Source: CANHBY01 sp046342195
GTDB taxonomy: Bacteria > Pseudomonadota > Gammaproteobacteria > Burkholderiales > Burkholderiaceae_C
Length of the DNA: 64,000 nucleotides
Direction of reading: 5' to 3'
NCBI GenBank assembly: GCA_046342195.1
Contig: JBKDQE010000042.1
Coordinates: 1 to 64,000, forward strand
Both the position numbers and the translations under genes were made by a program. Within the stretch, counting starts at the first letter, position 1. Every line of letters begins with the position of its first letter. The notes under the pieces were generated by a model. That model was not told the origin of the DNA. It did not search any database and was given only the letters and a program-made list of their open reading frames with translations. Shown one piece after another: positions 50,565 through 58,126 of this stretch.

Positions 50565-51920
50565 ATGAAGGGAATTTTGCCAAGTGTTTTTTGGGCGATT
50601 GTGCTCTGCGGCTTTGGATCGTTGTTAGGGGGTGGGTTGGGGCTTTTTTGGAAAACACCAACCCTTGGTGTTTTTTTCGGTTCACTGTTGGCAGTGGCAT
50701 TTTATGCTTTGAGGCAGTCGCTGCGAGCCCAAAGTTTTCTGCGCTGGCTGAAAGACACTCATGGCCCTGCACCCCGCCATGAAGGGTTCTGGGGCGAGAT
50801 TGGTTACTTGACCGAGAAGGCTTTGAGGGCGCTTGAGCGATCAGTGGTCCAAGAGCGCTTGCAAAGATCCCAGTTTTTGTCAGGCATCGAAGCCTCACCT
50901 AACGGTGTGATGCTGCTCAATCAAAACGATCAAATTGAATGGTGTAACTTGGTGTGTGCTGAGCACTTCAATCTTCACAGAGATCAAGACATTCACCAAA
51001 CGGTCACCAATCTGATTCGTTCTCCTGTTTTTGTGGCTTACATGCAGGAGGGTATTTTTGATTCACATGTTTTGTTCGGGGGGGCAGGGGGGCGGCGTAA
51101 GCTGATGGTTTTGGTGCGCCCTTACGGAGAGGGCATGAAGCTTCTTCTTTCGCAAGATGTCACTGAGCGGGAACGTAACGACGCGATGCGTCGGGACTTC
51201 GTTGCGAACGTATCGCATGAAATCCGCACGCCTTTAACCGTGCTTTCTGGTTTTATTGAAACCATGCGCAGTATGGAGTTGTCGGCCCCGGAGATGCAGC
51301 GGGTCATTATGCTCATGAACCAGCAGGCCCAACGCATGGAAAGTTTGGTGACTGATCTCTTGATATTGGCTCAACTTGAAGGCAGCCCCCCACCGCCCCC
51401 GGATTGTTGGTTCGATGTGCATCAGATCATTCAGCGGGTTCAGGCAGATGCCATCGCATTGTCAGCAGGTCGGCATCGGCTGAGTTTTGTGGGGGCGACT
51501 GACTTTGAAATTGCAGGTTCTGAATCAGAGATTCAAAGTGCCCTTACCAACTTGGTAACCAATGCGGTGAGATACACGCCTGATGGAGGCATGATTCGGG
51601 TGCAAATTGCCCAACGAAATGACGGAGAGATCGAGATAGAGGTCAAGGATTCTGGGGTGGGTATCGAGAAAGATCATATTCCCCGTTTGACTGAGCGTTT
51701 CTATCGGGTTGATGGGAGTCGATCCAGGGAAACTGGTGGAACCGGTTTGGGCCTGTCGATCGTCAACCATGTGGTTCAGCGTCATCATGCTCAACTGCAA
51801 ATTGAAAGTGAAGTAGGCAAGGGATCCATCTTCAGGCTGATTTTCCCTGCCAGTCGTATTCGGATTGCTGTTGAAAATTCTGAGGGGCCGGATTTTGTTC
51901 AGTCCCTGGCAACCGAGTGA
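50565..51920 (+). CDS. phoR: Phosphate regulon sensor kinase PhoR
   Basis: A 451-residue histidine kinase. Two N-terminal membrane segments (about 5-26 and 33-50) with almost no periplasmic loop, a PAS-like domain (about 100-200, GIEASPNGVMLLNQNDQIEWCN), phosphorylated His H218 in FVANVSHEIRTPLTVL, and ATPase boxes N (NLVTNAVRYTP), G1 (VKDSGVGIEKDHI) and G2 (GGTGLGLSIVNHVV). The lack of a sensor loop fits PhoR sensing through PstSCAB-PhoU. Confidence 0.94.
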   Translation: MKGILPSVFWAIVLCGFGSLLGGGLGLFWKTPTLGVFFGSLLAVAFYALRQSLRAQSFLRWLKDTHGPAPRHEGFWGEIGYLTEKALRALERSVVQERLQRSQFLSGIEASPNGVMLLNQNDQIEWCNLVCAEHFNLHRDQDIHQTVTNLIRSPVFVAYMQEGIFDSHVLFGGAGGRRKLMVLVRPYGEGMKLLLSQDVTERERNDAMRRDFVANVSHEIRTPLTVLSGFIETMRSMELSAPEMQRVIMLMNQQAQRMESLVTDLLILAQLEGSPPPPPDCWFDVHQIIQRVQADAIALSAGRHRLSFVGATDFEIAGSESEIQSALTNLVTNAVRYTPDGGMIRVQIAQRNDGEIEIEVKDSGVGIEKDHIPRLTERFYRVDGSRSRETGGTGLGLSIVNHVVQRHHAQLQIESEVGKGSIFRLIFPASRIRIAVENSEGPDFVQSLATE

Positions 51921-51937
51921 CGCCGATTTGATGCGCC

Positions 51938-51960
51938 CGTTTTGCAGAGGTTCCTTAACG
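51938..51960. repeat. Half-site of the dispersed repeat in the phoR/membrane-protein gap
   Basis: CGTTTTGCAGAGGTTCCTTA matches one end of the dispersed repeat family. CCCGTT and AACGGG flank it as a 6-bp inverted repeat, so it could also be a weak bidirectional terminator between two convergent genes. Confidence 0.35.
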
Positions 51961-51972
51961 GGATCTTGGGCT

Positions 51973-53718
51973 TTATTTTGCGATTTTGGGTACCGGGAGT
52001 GGAACTGAAGGTTCGCGACGGTAAATGACAAAGTTTTCGAGGCGATTGGTCGGTCGCTGCTCGGCGGCAATGAACATCCAGCCAATGGGTGTGGCACTGA
52101 CTTCAGCTTCTGGGCGCTCAGATTGCAATAAGAATTCGCAGGAAGTGTTTAAACTATTGCTTGTAGCTTCAACGCGGTATCTGCCAAAATAAATCAGGGA
52201 TGCAACCAGCGCTTTGCTGGCCCCTGGGGTGGCAATGCAGCTTTCTGGTGAAACATGCTGCGATACTTTTTGAACCAAAGGCCGCATACTTCGGGCGTAG
52301 TCGAGCAGCGGAAGCCATAGTGTCATCAGGAGCAGCCAGCAAAGGGCGACACCGCCGGCAGGCAAGACCATGCTTTTCCAAAGAGCGTACTGATTTCGCC
52401 TGGCTCGCCAGCGCACCAGCCACACCCAGGCGATGCTTCCAGCGAGGGCTATGAACAAGGCAAGCGCATTGAAATAGGGTTGCAAACCAGGTGCCAGCTT
52501 GACCACATTGGCTGAAGGTTGCTCAGGAAACCCTGTTTGCATTGCAATGTAGATCACCCAAATGACGATCGCGATCGCAGTAAAGAAAAAAACAGAAAAC
52601 CAATCGATGGCTGCTGCAGTGGCTCGATCAAGGGTGGGAAGAGCAAATGCTGCCAAGATGGCTAGCGCAGGAATACATAACATCAAGGCCCGATCTGATC
52701 CGCCCATGAGGATGCTTGAGATCATGCTGACAAGAGCGCAACCGAGGGGGATGAAAATGTGTCGGCGAAACCAGTGGTACCGCCAACGCCAGAGCGTCCA
52801 GAGGGCGAGTGGCCAAGCAGGCCAAGTAAACCATATCAGCATGCGAAGAATGCTATAGGTAGGGGTAGGGTGGTTGATGCCCAGGCTGCTTTGGATCTGC
52901 CATTCCAACGCTTTAAACTGAAGGACGATTGTGATAATCACATAGATGACTAGGCACAGTAAAATCAGCCCACTGAGATGGCGGGCGCCCGCATAACAGG
53001 ATTTGATTCCACTGAAACCACAAACAAAGCCCATGATCACCGCTATGGCAGGTGCTCCGCTGGCTGCCAAAATGGCTAGCGAGAGAACAGCACAAATACA
53101 AGCCTTGACGAACTGGAACGGGCTGGCTCCTGTGGCATACAGGAGCATACATACTCCCAGCAGTTGCAATATTTCAGGAGTGGTCTCGTGACCTAGCTGC
53201 AGCAGCCCCAGTGTGGCAATGAGAGCCAATAGTGCGCCATCTGCGATAGCGCATGCGTAAGCGGCAGGTTGAGCCTCGCCACCAAAGGCAAAAGGAACAG
53301 GTTGGGCTGCTTCAGTGCGAGCCAAATGGTAGGCCGCAGACCAGGTAAACGACAGGGCCGCTGCGAGCAGTAATGAAAACGGAATGCGTGCTGCCAAAGC
53401 CTCAGGAACAACAGGGTTTAGTAGCTTGATAAAAAAGGCTCCCAGCCAGTAGGGGAGTAAGGCTGTGTCTGCGGCAAGCCCTCCTAAATGAGGCGTCCAC
53501 CAGGATGTGCGGCCCAGAGCAATTTCGAGCATGTAGCCAAAGGCTGTCACATCGGCATTTTTCCAGGGATCTCGCCCGAAGAGCCCGGGTAAAACATAAG
53601 CAGCACAGAAAATGAGTAGAGCCCAGCGTGGAAGCCTGACGGCAGCTTGATGAGAGACTAGCGCAGGGTTAGGAGGGGTCACGTTGGTGCCTTCAGAATC
53701 GGTTGGCTTGTGCAGCAA
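51973..53718 (-). CDS. Polytopic membrane protein, GT39/PMT-like glycosyltransferase
   Basis: A 581-residue protein with about 11-12 hydrophobic segments and a C-terminal soluble tail (about 480-581). The first loop contains GRDPWKNADVTAFGYMLEIA and WWTPHLGG, resembling the acidic first-loop of ArnT/PMT-type lipid-linked sugar transferases. This would move a sugar from a polyprenyl carrier in the periplasm, but the substrate is unknown. Convergent with phoR; rpmE2 lies upstream. Confidence 0.6.
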   Translation of the reverse strand: MLHKPTDSEGTNVTPPNPALVSHQAAVRLPRWALLIFCAAYVLPGLFGRDPWKNADVTAFGYMLEIALGRTSWWTPHLGGLAADTALLPYWLGAFFIKLLNPVVPEALAARIPFSLLLAAALSFTWSAAYHLARTEAAQPVPFAFGGEAQPAAYACAIADGALLALIATLGLLQLGHETTPEILQLLGVCMLLYATGASPFQFVKACICAVLSLAILAASGAPAIAVIMGFVCGFSGIKSCYAGARHLSGLILLCLVIYVIITIVLQFKALEWQIQSSLGINHPTPTYSILRMLIWFTWPAWPLALWTLWRWRYHWFRRHIFIPLGCALVSMISSILMGGSDRALMLCIPALAILAAFALPTLDRATAAAIDWFSVFFFTAIAIVIWVIYIAMQTGFPEQPSANVVKLAPGLQPYFNALALFIALAGSIAWVWLVRWRARRNQYALWKSMVLPAGGVALCWLLLMTLWLPLLDYARSMRPLVQKVSQHVSPESCIATPGASKALVASLIYFGRYRVEATSNSLNTSCEFLLQSERPEAEVSATPIGWMFIAAEQRPTNRLENFVIYRREPSVPLPVPKIAK

Positions 53719-53726
53719 CAGAGAAC

Positions 53727-53750
53727 GAAAAAGGCAGCCAAAGCTGCCTT
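53727..53750 (-). terminator. Rho-independent terminator of rpmE2
   Basis: Minus-strand hairpin AAGGCAGC-TTTG-GCTGCCTT followed by TTTC, 55 bp beyond the rpmE2 stop. The 8-bp stem is perfect. Confidence 0.75.
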
Positions 53751-53804
53751 GACAGAAAAGAGGCCCCCAAAATCACTACCGGTAGGGCTGTTCTTGCGAT
53801 GGAA

Positions 53805-54062
53805 TTACTTTTTGGTGCCCACAAGGAATTTATTGTGGAACCTTTCAACACGGCCACCCAGAGAATTAACACTCTTTTGGTTTCCAGTATAGAAAGGGTG
53901 TGATGTACTGGTGGTGTCAAGCTTGATGACGGGAAGTTCACGCCCATCATCAAGCTTGATGGTTTCCTTGCTGGTAGCACAAGAGCGGGTGACGAATTTG
54001 AACCCATTGGAGAGATCCAGGAAACAAACTTCGCGATAATTGGGGTGAATGCCTTCTTTCAT
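53805..54062 (-). CDS. rpmE2: 50S ribosomal protein L31, type B
   Basis: An 85-residue L31 of the zinc-independent class: MKEGIHPNYREVCFLDLSNG, TRSCATSKETI and TSHPFYTGNQ, without the CxxC pairs of the zinc form. In other bacteria the zinc-free form replaces the zinc form when zinc is scarce, but in betaproteobacteria it is often the only copy. Follows rho on the same strand. Confidence 0.94.
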   Translation of the reverse strand: MKEGIHPNYREVCFLDLSNGFKFVTRSCATSKETIKLDDGRELPVIKLDTTSTSHPFYTGNQKSVNSLGGRVERFHNKFLVGTKK

Positions 54063-54235
54063 ATGAGCCTTTCAAATGTTGGGTTGGTTTTTGCGCATTA
54101 AGGTGCGCACCGGTAGCCACGCCGAGGCTGGGACGCACTTGCCTGAATTGCTCTGAAGCTGGACAAAGCGCGTGGCAGCGCTGCTGCAGCTTCGTGAATG
54201 GTGAAACAAAGTATTGTATGCGATGGTCGGGGTGA

Positions 54236-55498
54236 TTAACCGCCGCGGCGCATCATGTCGAAGAAATCAAGGTTATTCTTGCTGGATTTCATTTTGTCAA
54301 GAATGAATTCCATGGCTTCAATTTCATCCATGGGATAAAGTAGCTTGCGCAAAATCCAGGTTTTTTGAAGGATTTCTGATTTGAGCAGTAGTTCTTCGCG
54401 CCGAGTTCCCGACTTATTCAGAAGGATCGAAGGATAAACTCGTTTTTCCGCCATGCGCCGGTCCAGGTGAATTTCAGAGTTGCCTGTTCCCTTGAATTCT
54501 TCGTAGATGACTTCGTCCATGCGGCTGCCAGTTTCGATCAAGGCGGTGCCAATAATTGTGAGAGAGCCACCTTCCTCAATGTTGCGGGCCGCACCGAAGA
54601 ATCGTTTGGGGCGCTGCAGTGCATTGGCATCGACGCCACCAGTGAGGACTTTTCCTGATGAAGGCAGCACATTGTTGTAGGCGCGGGCCAAGCGGGTGAT
54701 GGAATCCAGAAGAATAACGACATCTTTTTTTAATTCCACCAAGCGCTTGGCGCGCTCGATCACCATTTCCGCAACTTGTACATGCCGTGGAGCTGGCTCG
54801 TCGAAGGTCGAGCTGATAACTTCACCCCGAACCGTACGGGCCATTTCTGTGACTTCTTCGGGGCGCTCATCGACGAGGAGTACGATCAGATGGACTTCTG
54901 GATAGTTGGTCGTGATGGCATGGGCCATCTGTTGCATCATGACAGTTTTACCACTTTTGGGTGCTGCCACGAGGAGGGCGCGCTGGCCTTTTCCCACAGG
55001 GGCGATGAGATCAATGATTCTGGCTGTGATGTTTTCCTCAGACTTGATGTCGCGCTCAAGCTTGAATTGTTCTTTGGGAAAAACAGGTGTCAAGTTCTCG
55101 AACATGATTTTGTTTTTGCTTTGTTCTGGAGCAAGACCATTGACGCGATCAACCTTGACCAAGGCAAAGTAGCGTTCACCGTCTTTGGGGACTCGCACCT
55201 CTCCTTCTATGGCGTCGCCTGTATGCAAATTGAAGCGGCGAATTTGGCTGGGGCTGAGATAAATGTCGTCAGTGGAGGCCATGTAGCTGGTGTCTGGTGC
55301 TCGAAGAAAGCCAAAGCCATCAGGCAAGACTTCAAGTACGCCATCACCGAAAACCTGCTCGCCGGCTTTGGCGCGCTTTTTCATGATGGCGAACATCAGC
55401 TCCTGCTTGCGCATACGATTGACGTTTTCAATATCGAGCGCTTCGCCCATGGTGATGAGCTCAGAGACATGAAGCGCTTTCAGTTCAGAAAGATGCAT
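54236..55498 (-). CDS. rho: Transcription termination factor Rho
   Basis: A 420-residue hexameric RNA helicase. N-terminal MHLSELKALHVSELI helix bundle, cold-shock RNA-binding domain (EVLPDGFGFLRAPD), Walker A VAAPKSGKTVMM, Walker B VILLDSITRLARAYN, Q-loop GVDANALQRPKRFFGAARN and R-loop. Start at 55498 gives the family length; the upstream frame is non-homologous. Confidence 0.96.
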   Translation of the reverse strand: MHLSELKALHVSELITMGEALDIENVNRMRKQELMFAIMKKRAKAGEQVFGDGVLEVLPDGFGFLRAPDTSYMASTDDIYLSPSQIRRFNLHTGDAIEGEVRVPKDGERYFALVKVDRVNGLAPEQSKNKIMFENLTPVFPKEQFKLERDIKSEENITARIIDLIAPVGKGQRALLVAAPKSGKTVMMQQMAHAITTNYPEVHLIVLLVDERPEEVTEMARTVRGEVISSTFDEPAPRHVQVAEMVIERAKRLVELKKDVVILLDSITRLARAYNNVLPSSGKVLTGGVDANALQRPKRFFGAARNIEEGGSLTIIGTALIETGSRMDEVIYEEFKGTGNSEIHLDRRMAEKRVYPSILLNKSGTRREELLLKSEILQKTWILRKLLYPMDEIEAMEFILDKMKSSKNNLDFFDMMRRGG

Positions 55499-55915
55499 GG
55501 GTTGATACCCTGGTGAGAAAGGAGGGGCCAATGAGTGTGCCAAGGCCAAGAGCCCTGCGCGAGCTGGCTTCTGCTGATCTGGGCTTTGACAACAGCGTGC
55601 GCGCAGCCTGGGTTTTTGATGGGGAACGCATGAGCAACAGTATCAAACTGACTGAGCCCGGACTTCAAAGGGAAAATTCAGGGAGGAAAGGCATCAGCTT
55701 GATGTCAAGGAAGACCCAAAGAGAACCTGCAGCGTCGTCCGTGAGTTTACGCAAACCTTTTTAGCTGCGACCATCAAGGGCGGAAACCAACAATCTTTAC
55801 TTGCTTGATGAAGCTGGGCGGAGGCGTTAGCAGAAGGAATTTTGCGGAGATTCCTTGGGGAAATCAAGCTGAATCGAAACCTGTGAGGGTTCGATTTGGT
55901 AAAGGTGCAACAGTA
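55499..55915. other. Intergenic region between trxA and rho (probable rho leader)
   Basis: 417 bp on the minus strand between the trxA stop and the rho start. It presumably contains the rho promoter and long 5' leader, which in other bacteria is used for autoregulated attenuation. A half-site of the dispersed repeat (TTTTGCGGAGATTCCTTGGG, near 55839) lies at the trxA side. No gene is convincing. Confidence 0.4.
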
Positions 55916-56245
55916 TTATAGATTGCTATTGATGAAAGCTTCTAGTTCTGCCTTGGATTTATTGCCAATCACCGTACCAGCCAGTTGGCCGTTTTTGAAA
56001 ATCATGAGGGTGGGAATAGCACGGATGCCAAATTTACTGGGCGTATCGCGGTTTTTTTCGATGTCCATCTTGGTGATTTGCAGGCGACCGGCATAGTCTC
56101 TTGCAACGTCTGCCAGGATGGCTCCAATTGAGCGGCAAGGACCGCACCACTCAGCCCAGAAATCGATCAGGACTGGTTTGTCAGATTGCAGGACAGATTG
56201 CTCAAAGGTGGCGTCAGTGGTGGTGGTGATGAGTTCGCTACTCAT
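55916..56245 (-). CDS. trxA: Thioredoxin 1
   Basis: A 109-residue cytoplasmic thioredoxin. Active site VLIDFWAEWCGPCRSI, cis-Pro loop IRAIPTLMIFKNGQ, final helix SKAELEAFINSNL. trxA upstream of rho on the same strand is the common proteobacterial order. Confidence 0.95.
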   Translation of the reverse strand: MSSELITTTTDATFEQSVLQSDKPVLIDFWAEWCGPCRSIGAILADVARDYAGRLQITKMDIEKNRDTPSKFGIRAIPTLMIFKNGQLAGTVIGNKSKAELEAFINSNL

Positions 56246-56805
56246 GGGTTTTCCTTGGATTTGTTGCTGGAGTTGGGAGAATTGCAGATTTTGCGTATGA
56301 AGGGTATGTTAGAGCCGATGTGATTTCTGTGGGATTTTTCTTTGAACCCTTGGGGATGATTGGGGAACCATAACAGCACAAGGCCACTTTGGTTGATCGG
56401 TTTTCCTTGGGGCCCGGGAGCACACCAGATTTTCGGATTCGGGCCACAATATACGATCATTCTCACACAAACCGTGCGTTTGGTGACAGCTTCAGGGAAC
56501 CTCTGCCAAACCTCTCGCGGCGATCGCATCTTTTCCAGAATGAGGTCTGCGGCCTTGGCTTTTTTGCCTGTAGCCCCCGCGACAGGCTGCAAAATCCGCT
56601 TGGCATCCCTCATTCGGGAAAGGCGCGCTCATCGACGAGGGGTTTGGCAGAGGTTCCCAAGCCTTTGATCGCCAGAAGGCGTTTTGTAGAGGTTCTTTTG
56701 CCGGGAAATGAAGGGCAAAGTGTTTGACGCCATGACATAGGGATGAATGGTTGCCGTATTGGCTGGACGTTTTTTTCATGATCACCCTGATTGAAAGGAT
56801 TTTTT
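56246..56805. other. Intergenic region with palindromic repeat between trxA and potF-like gene
   Basis: 560 bp separating the divergent trxA and potF-like genes. The central part is the best copy of the dispersed repeat (56495-56658), with another half-site (GTTTTGTAGAGGTTCTTTT) near 56682-56700. Open frames here come from the repeat. A GAAAGGA Shine-Dalgarno precedes the ATG at 56806. Confidence 0.45.
56495..56658. repeat. Best copy of the dispersed palindromic intergenic repeat (164 bp)
   Basis: Begins GGGAACCTCTGCCAAACC and ends GGTTTGGCAGAGGTTCCC, perfect 18-bp inverted ends. Interior keeps GCCTGT/ACAGGC hairpin (56566-56587). Copies or parts recur near 2235, 28409, 29601, 44859, 51938 and 55839. 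No transposase-like frame inside. It could be a MITE or a large REP/BIME-type element. Confidence 0.7.
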
Positions 56806-57921
56806 ATGTTTTTTCGTGATGCAAGGCTTGCTTTGTCACTGGCTTTTAGTTTGATGGCGGCTGGCTTGCCAGTGACCGTTTTCGGTAATGAGCCCAAAGT
56901 GCTCAATGTTTATAACTGGTCTGACTATATTGCGGAAGACACCCTTAAAAATTTTGAGAGGGAAACAGGTATCAAGGTTCGTTACGATAACTATGACAAC
57001 AATGAAGTTTTGCATGCCAAACTGGTCGCTGGCAAGACGGGTTATGACATTGTGGTGCCTGGGGCTCATTTTGCCAAAATGCAGATTGAAGGTGGTCTTT
57101 TGCAAAAGCTGGATCGAAGCCAGCTAAGCAACTGGGGCAACCTTGATAAAGCCTTGCTGGATCAGTTAAGTGCCGTGGACCCAGGTAATCAATATCTGGT
57201 CACTTGGCTTTGGGGTTATGTGACGGTAGGCATTAATGTTGCCAAAGTTAAGGCAGCTTTGGGTGATTTGCCTATGCCAGTGAATGCTTGGAACTTGCTA
57301 TTTGACCCAAAATATATCAGTAAGCTGAAATCTTGTGGTGTCAGTTTTCTGGATTCTGCTTCTGAAGTTTTGCCGGTGGCGATGATGTACACAGGCAAGC
57401 CAGCTTATAGCCGTCATTTGGCAGATTATGAGGGTGCGGCAGCCATGCTTAAAACAGTGCGGCCCTTTGTGACCCGATTCAGCTCTTCGGGTTACATCAA
57501 TGACTTGGCTTCAGGCTCTTTATGTGCTGTGATGGGCTTTTCTGGTGATATCAATATTGCCCGCAATCGTGCGGCACAGGCTCAATCTGGGGCCGAGATT
57601 GAGGCTTTGATACCGAGTGGGGGGGCAACTCTTTTTTTTGATACCATGGCCATTCCTCGTGATGCCAAGAATATTGAAAATGCGCACAGATTTATCAATT
57701 ATATTTTGCGCCCAGAGGTTCACGCTGCTTTGACGAATAAGGTGTTTTATGCAAACCCAAATACGGCGTCTTTAAGGTTTGTCAAAAAGGATGTGGTTGA
57801 AAATAAATCGATTTTTTTGAGTGATGCCGACAAAAAGCGATTTATACCCCCTGATGCGGTCCCACAAGATGTTCGTCGGGTCCAAACCCGAGTGTTTACC
57901 AATTTTAAAGCAGGGCGCTGA
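56806..57921 (+). CDS. Spermidine/putrescine-type periplasmic binding protein (PotF/PotD-like)
   Basis: A 371-residue solute-binding protein with signal peptide (about 1-27, ending VTVFG). Mature start NEPKVLNVYNWSDYIAEDTLKNFERETGIKV-type motif (read in parts) is diagnostic of the PotD/PotF family, and YDIVVPGAHFAKMQIEGGLLQKLDRSQL follows. No permease or ATPase genes are adjacent, so it is an orphan that must work with a transporter elsewhere. ATG at 56806 preferred to a TTG upstream. Confidence 0.85.
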   Translation: MFFRDARLALSLAFSLMAAGLPVTVFGNEPKVLNVYNWSDYIAEDTLKNFERETGIKVRYDNYDNNEVLHAKLVAGKTGYDIVVPGAHFAKMQIEGGLLQKLDRSQLSNWGNLDKALLDQLSAVDPGNQYLVTWLWGYVTVGINVAKVKAALGDLPMPVNAWNLLFDPKYISKLKSCGVSFLDSASEVLPVAMMYTGKPAYSRHLADYEGAAAMLKTVRPFVTRFSSSGYINDLASGSLCAVMGFSGDINIARNRAAQAQSGAEIEALIPSGGATLFFDTMAIPRDAKNIENAHRFINYILRPEVHAALTNKVFYANPNTASLRFVKKDVVENKSIFLSDADKKRFIPPDAVPQDVRRVQTRVFTNFKAGR

Positions 57922-58014
57922 ATTTTTTAAGTGCATTCCTCAACTGACAAGCCAAATAATCAAAAAATTTTCTTCACGATACCTCTCATTTTTTTGACTG
58001 ACTGGAGCGACACC

Positions 58015-58126
58015 ATGAACGGGGCACAAGAGGTCATGGTGTTGGCATGACGCATCGTGCGACTGATGCGGCTCGGACGTGAATGCCCGGATCTGGATGC
58101 CGGCCTGCTGTTCTCGCGGGACGAAT
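58015..58126 (+). pseudogene. IS4/Tn5-type transposase fragment at the CRISPR trailer
   Basis: The plus strand reads NGAQEVMVLA, stop, RIVRLMRLGRECPDLDAG and LLFSRDE. The RINRLMRLGRxxPDLxADLLF pattern belongs to the C-terminal part of Tn5/IS4-type transposases, where the stop (TGA 58048-58050) sits where Trp is expected. About 35 residues remain. It runs straight into the truncated last CRISPR repeat at 58127. Confidence 0.55.

Noticed and set aside
58048..58050. The TGA within the IS4-type fragment as a recoded selenocysteine
   Set aside because: It replaces a Trp position in a short transposase remnant that lacks both ends; simple decay is enough.
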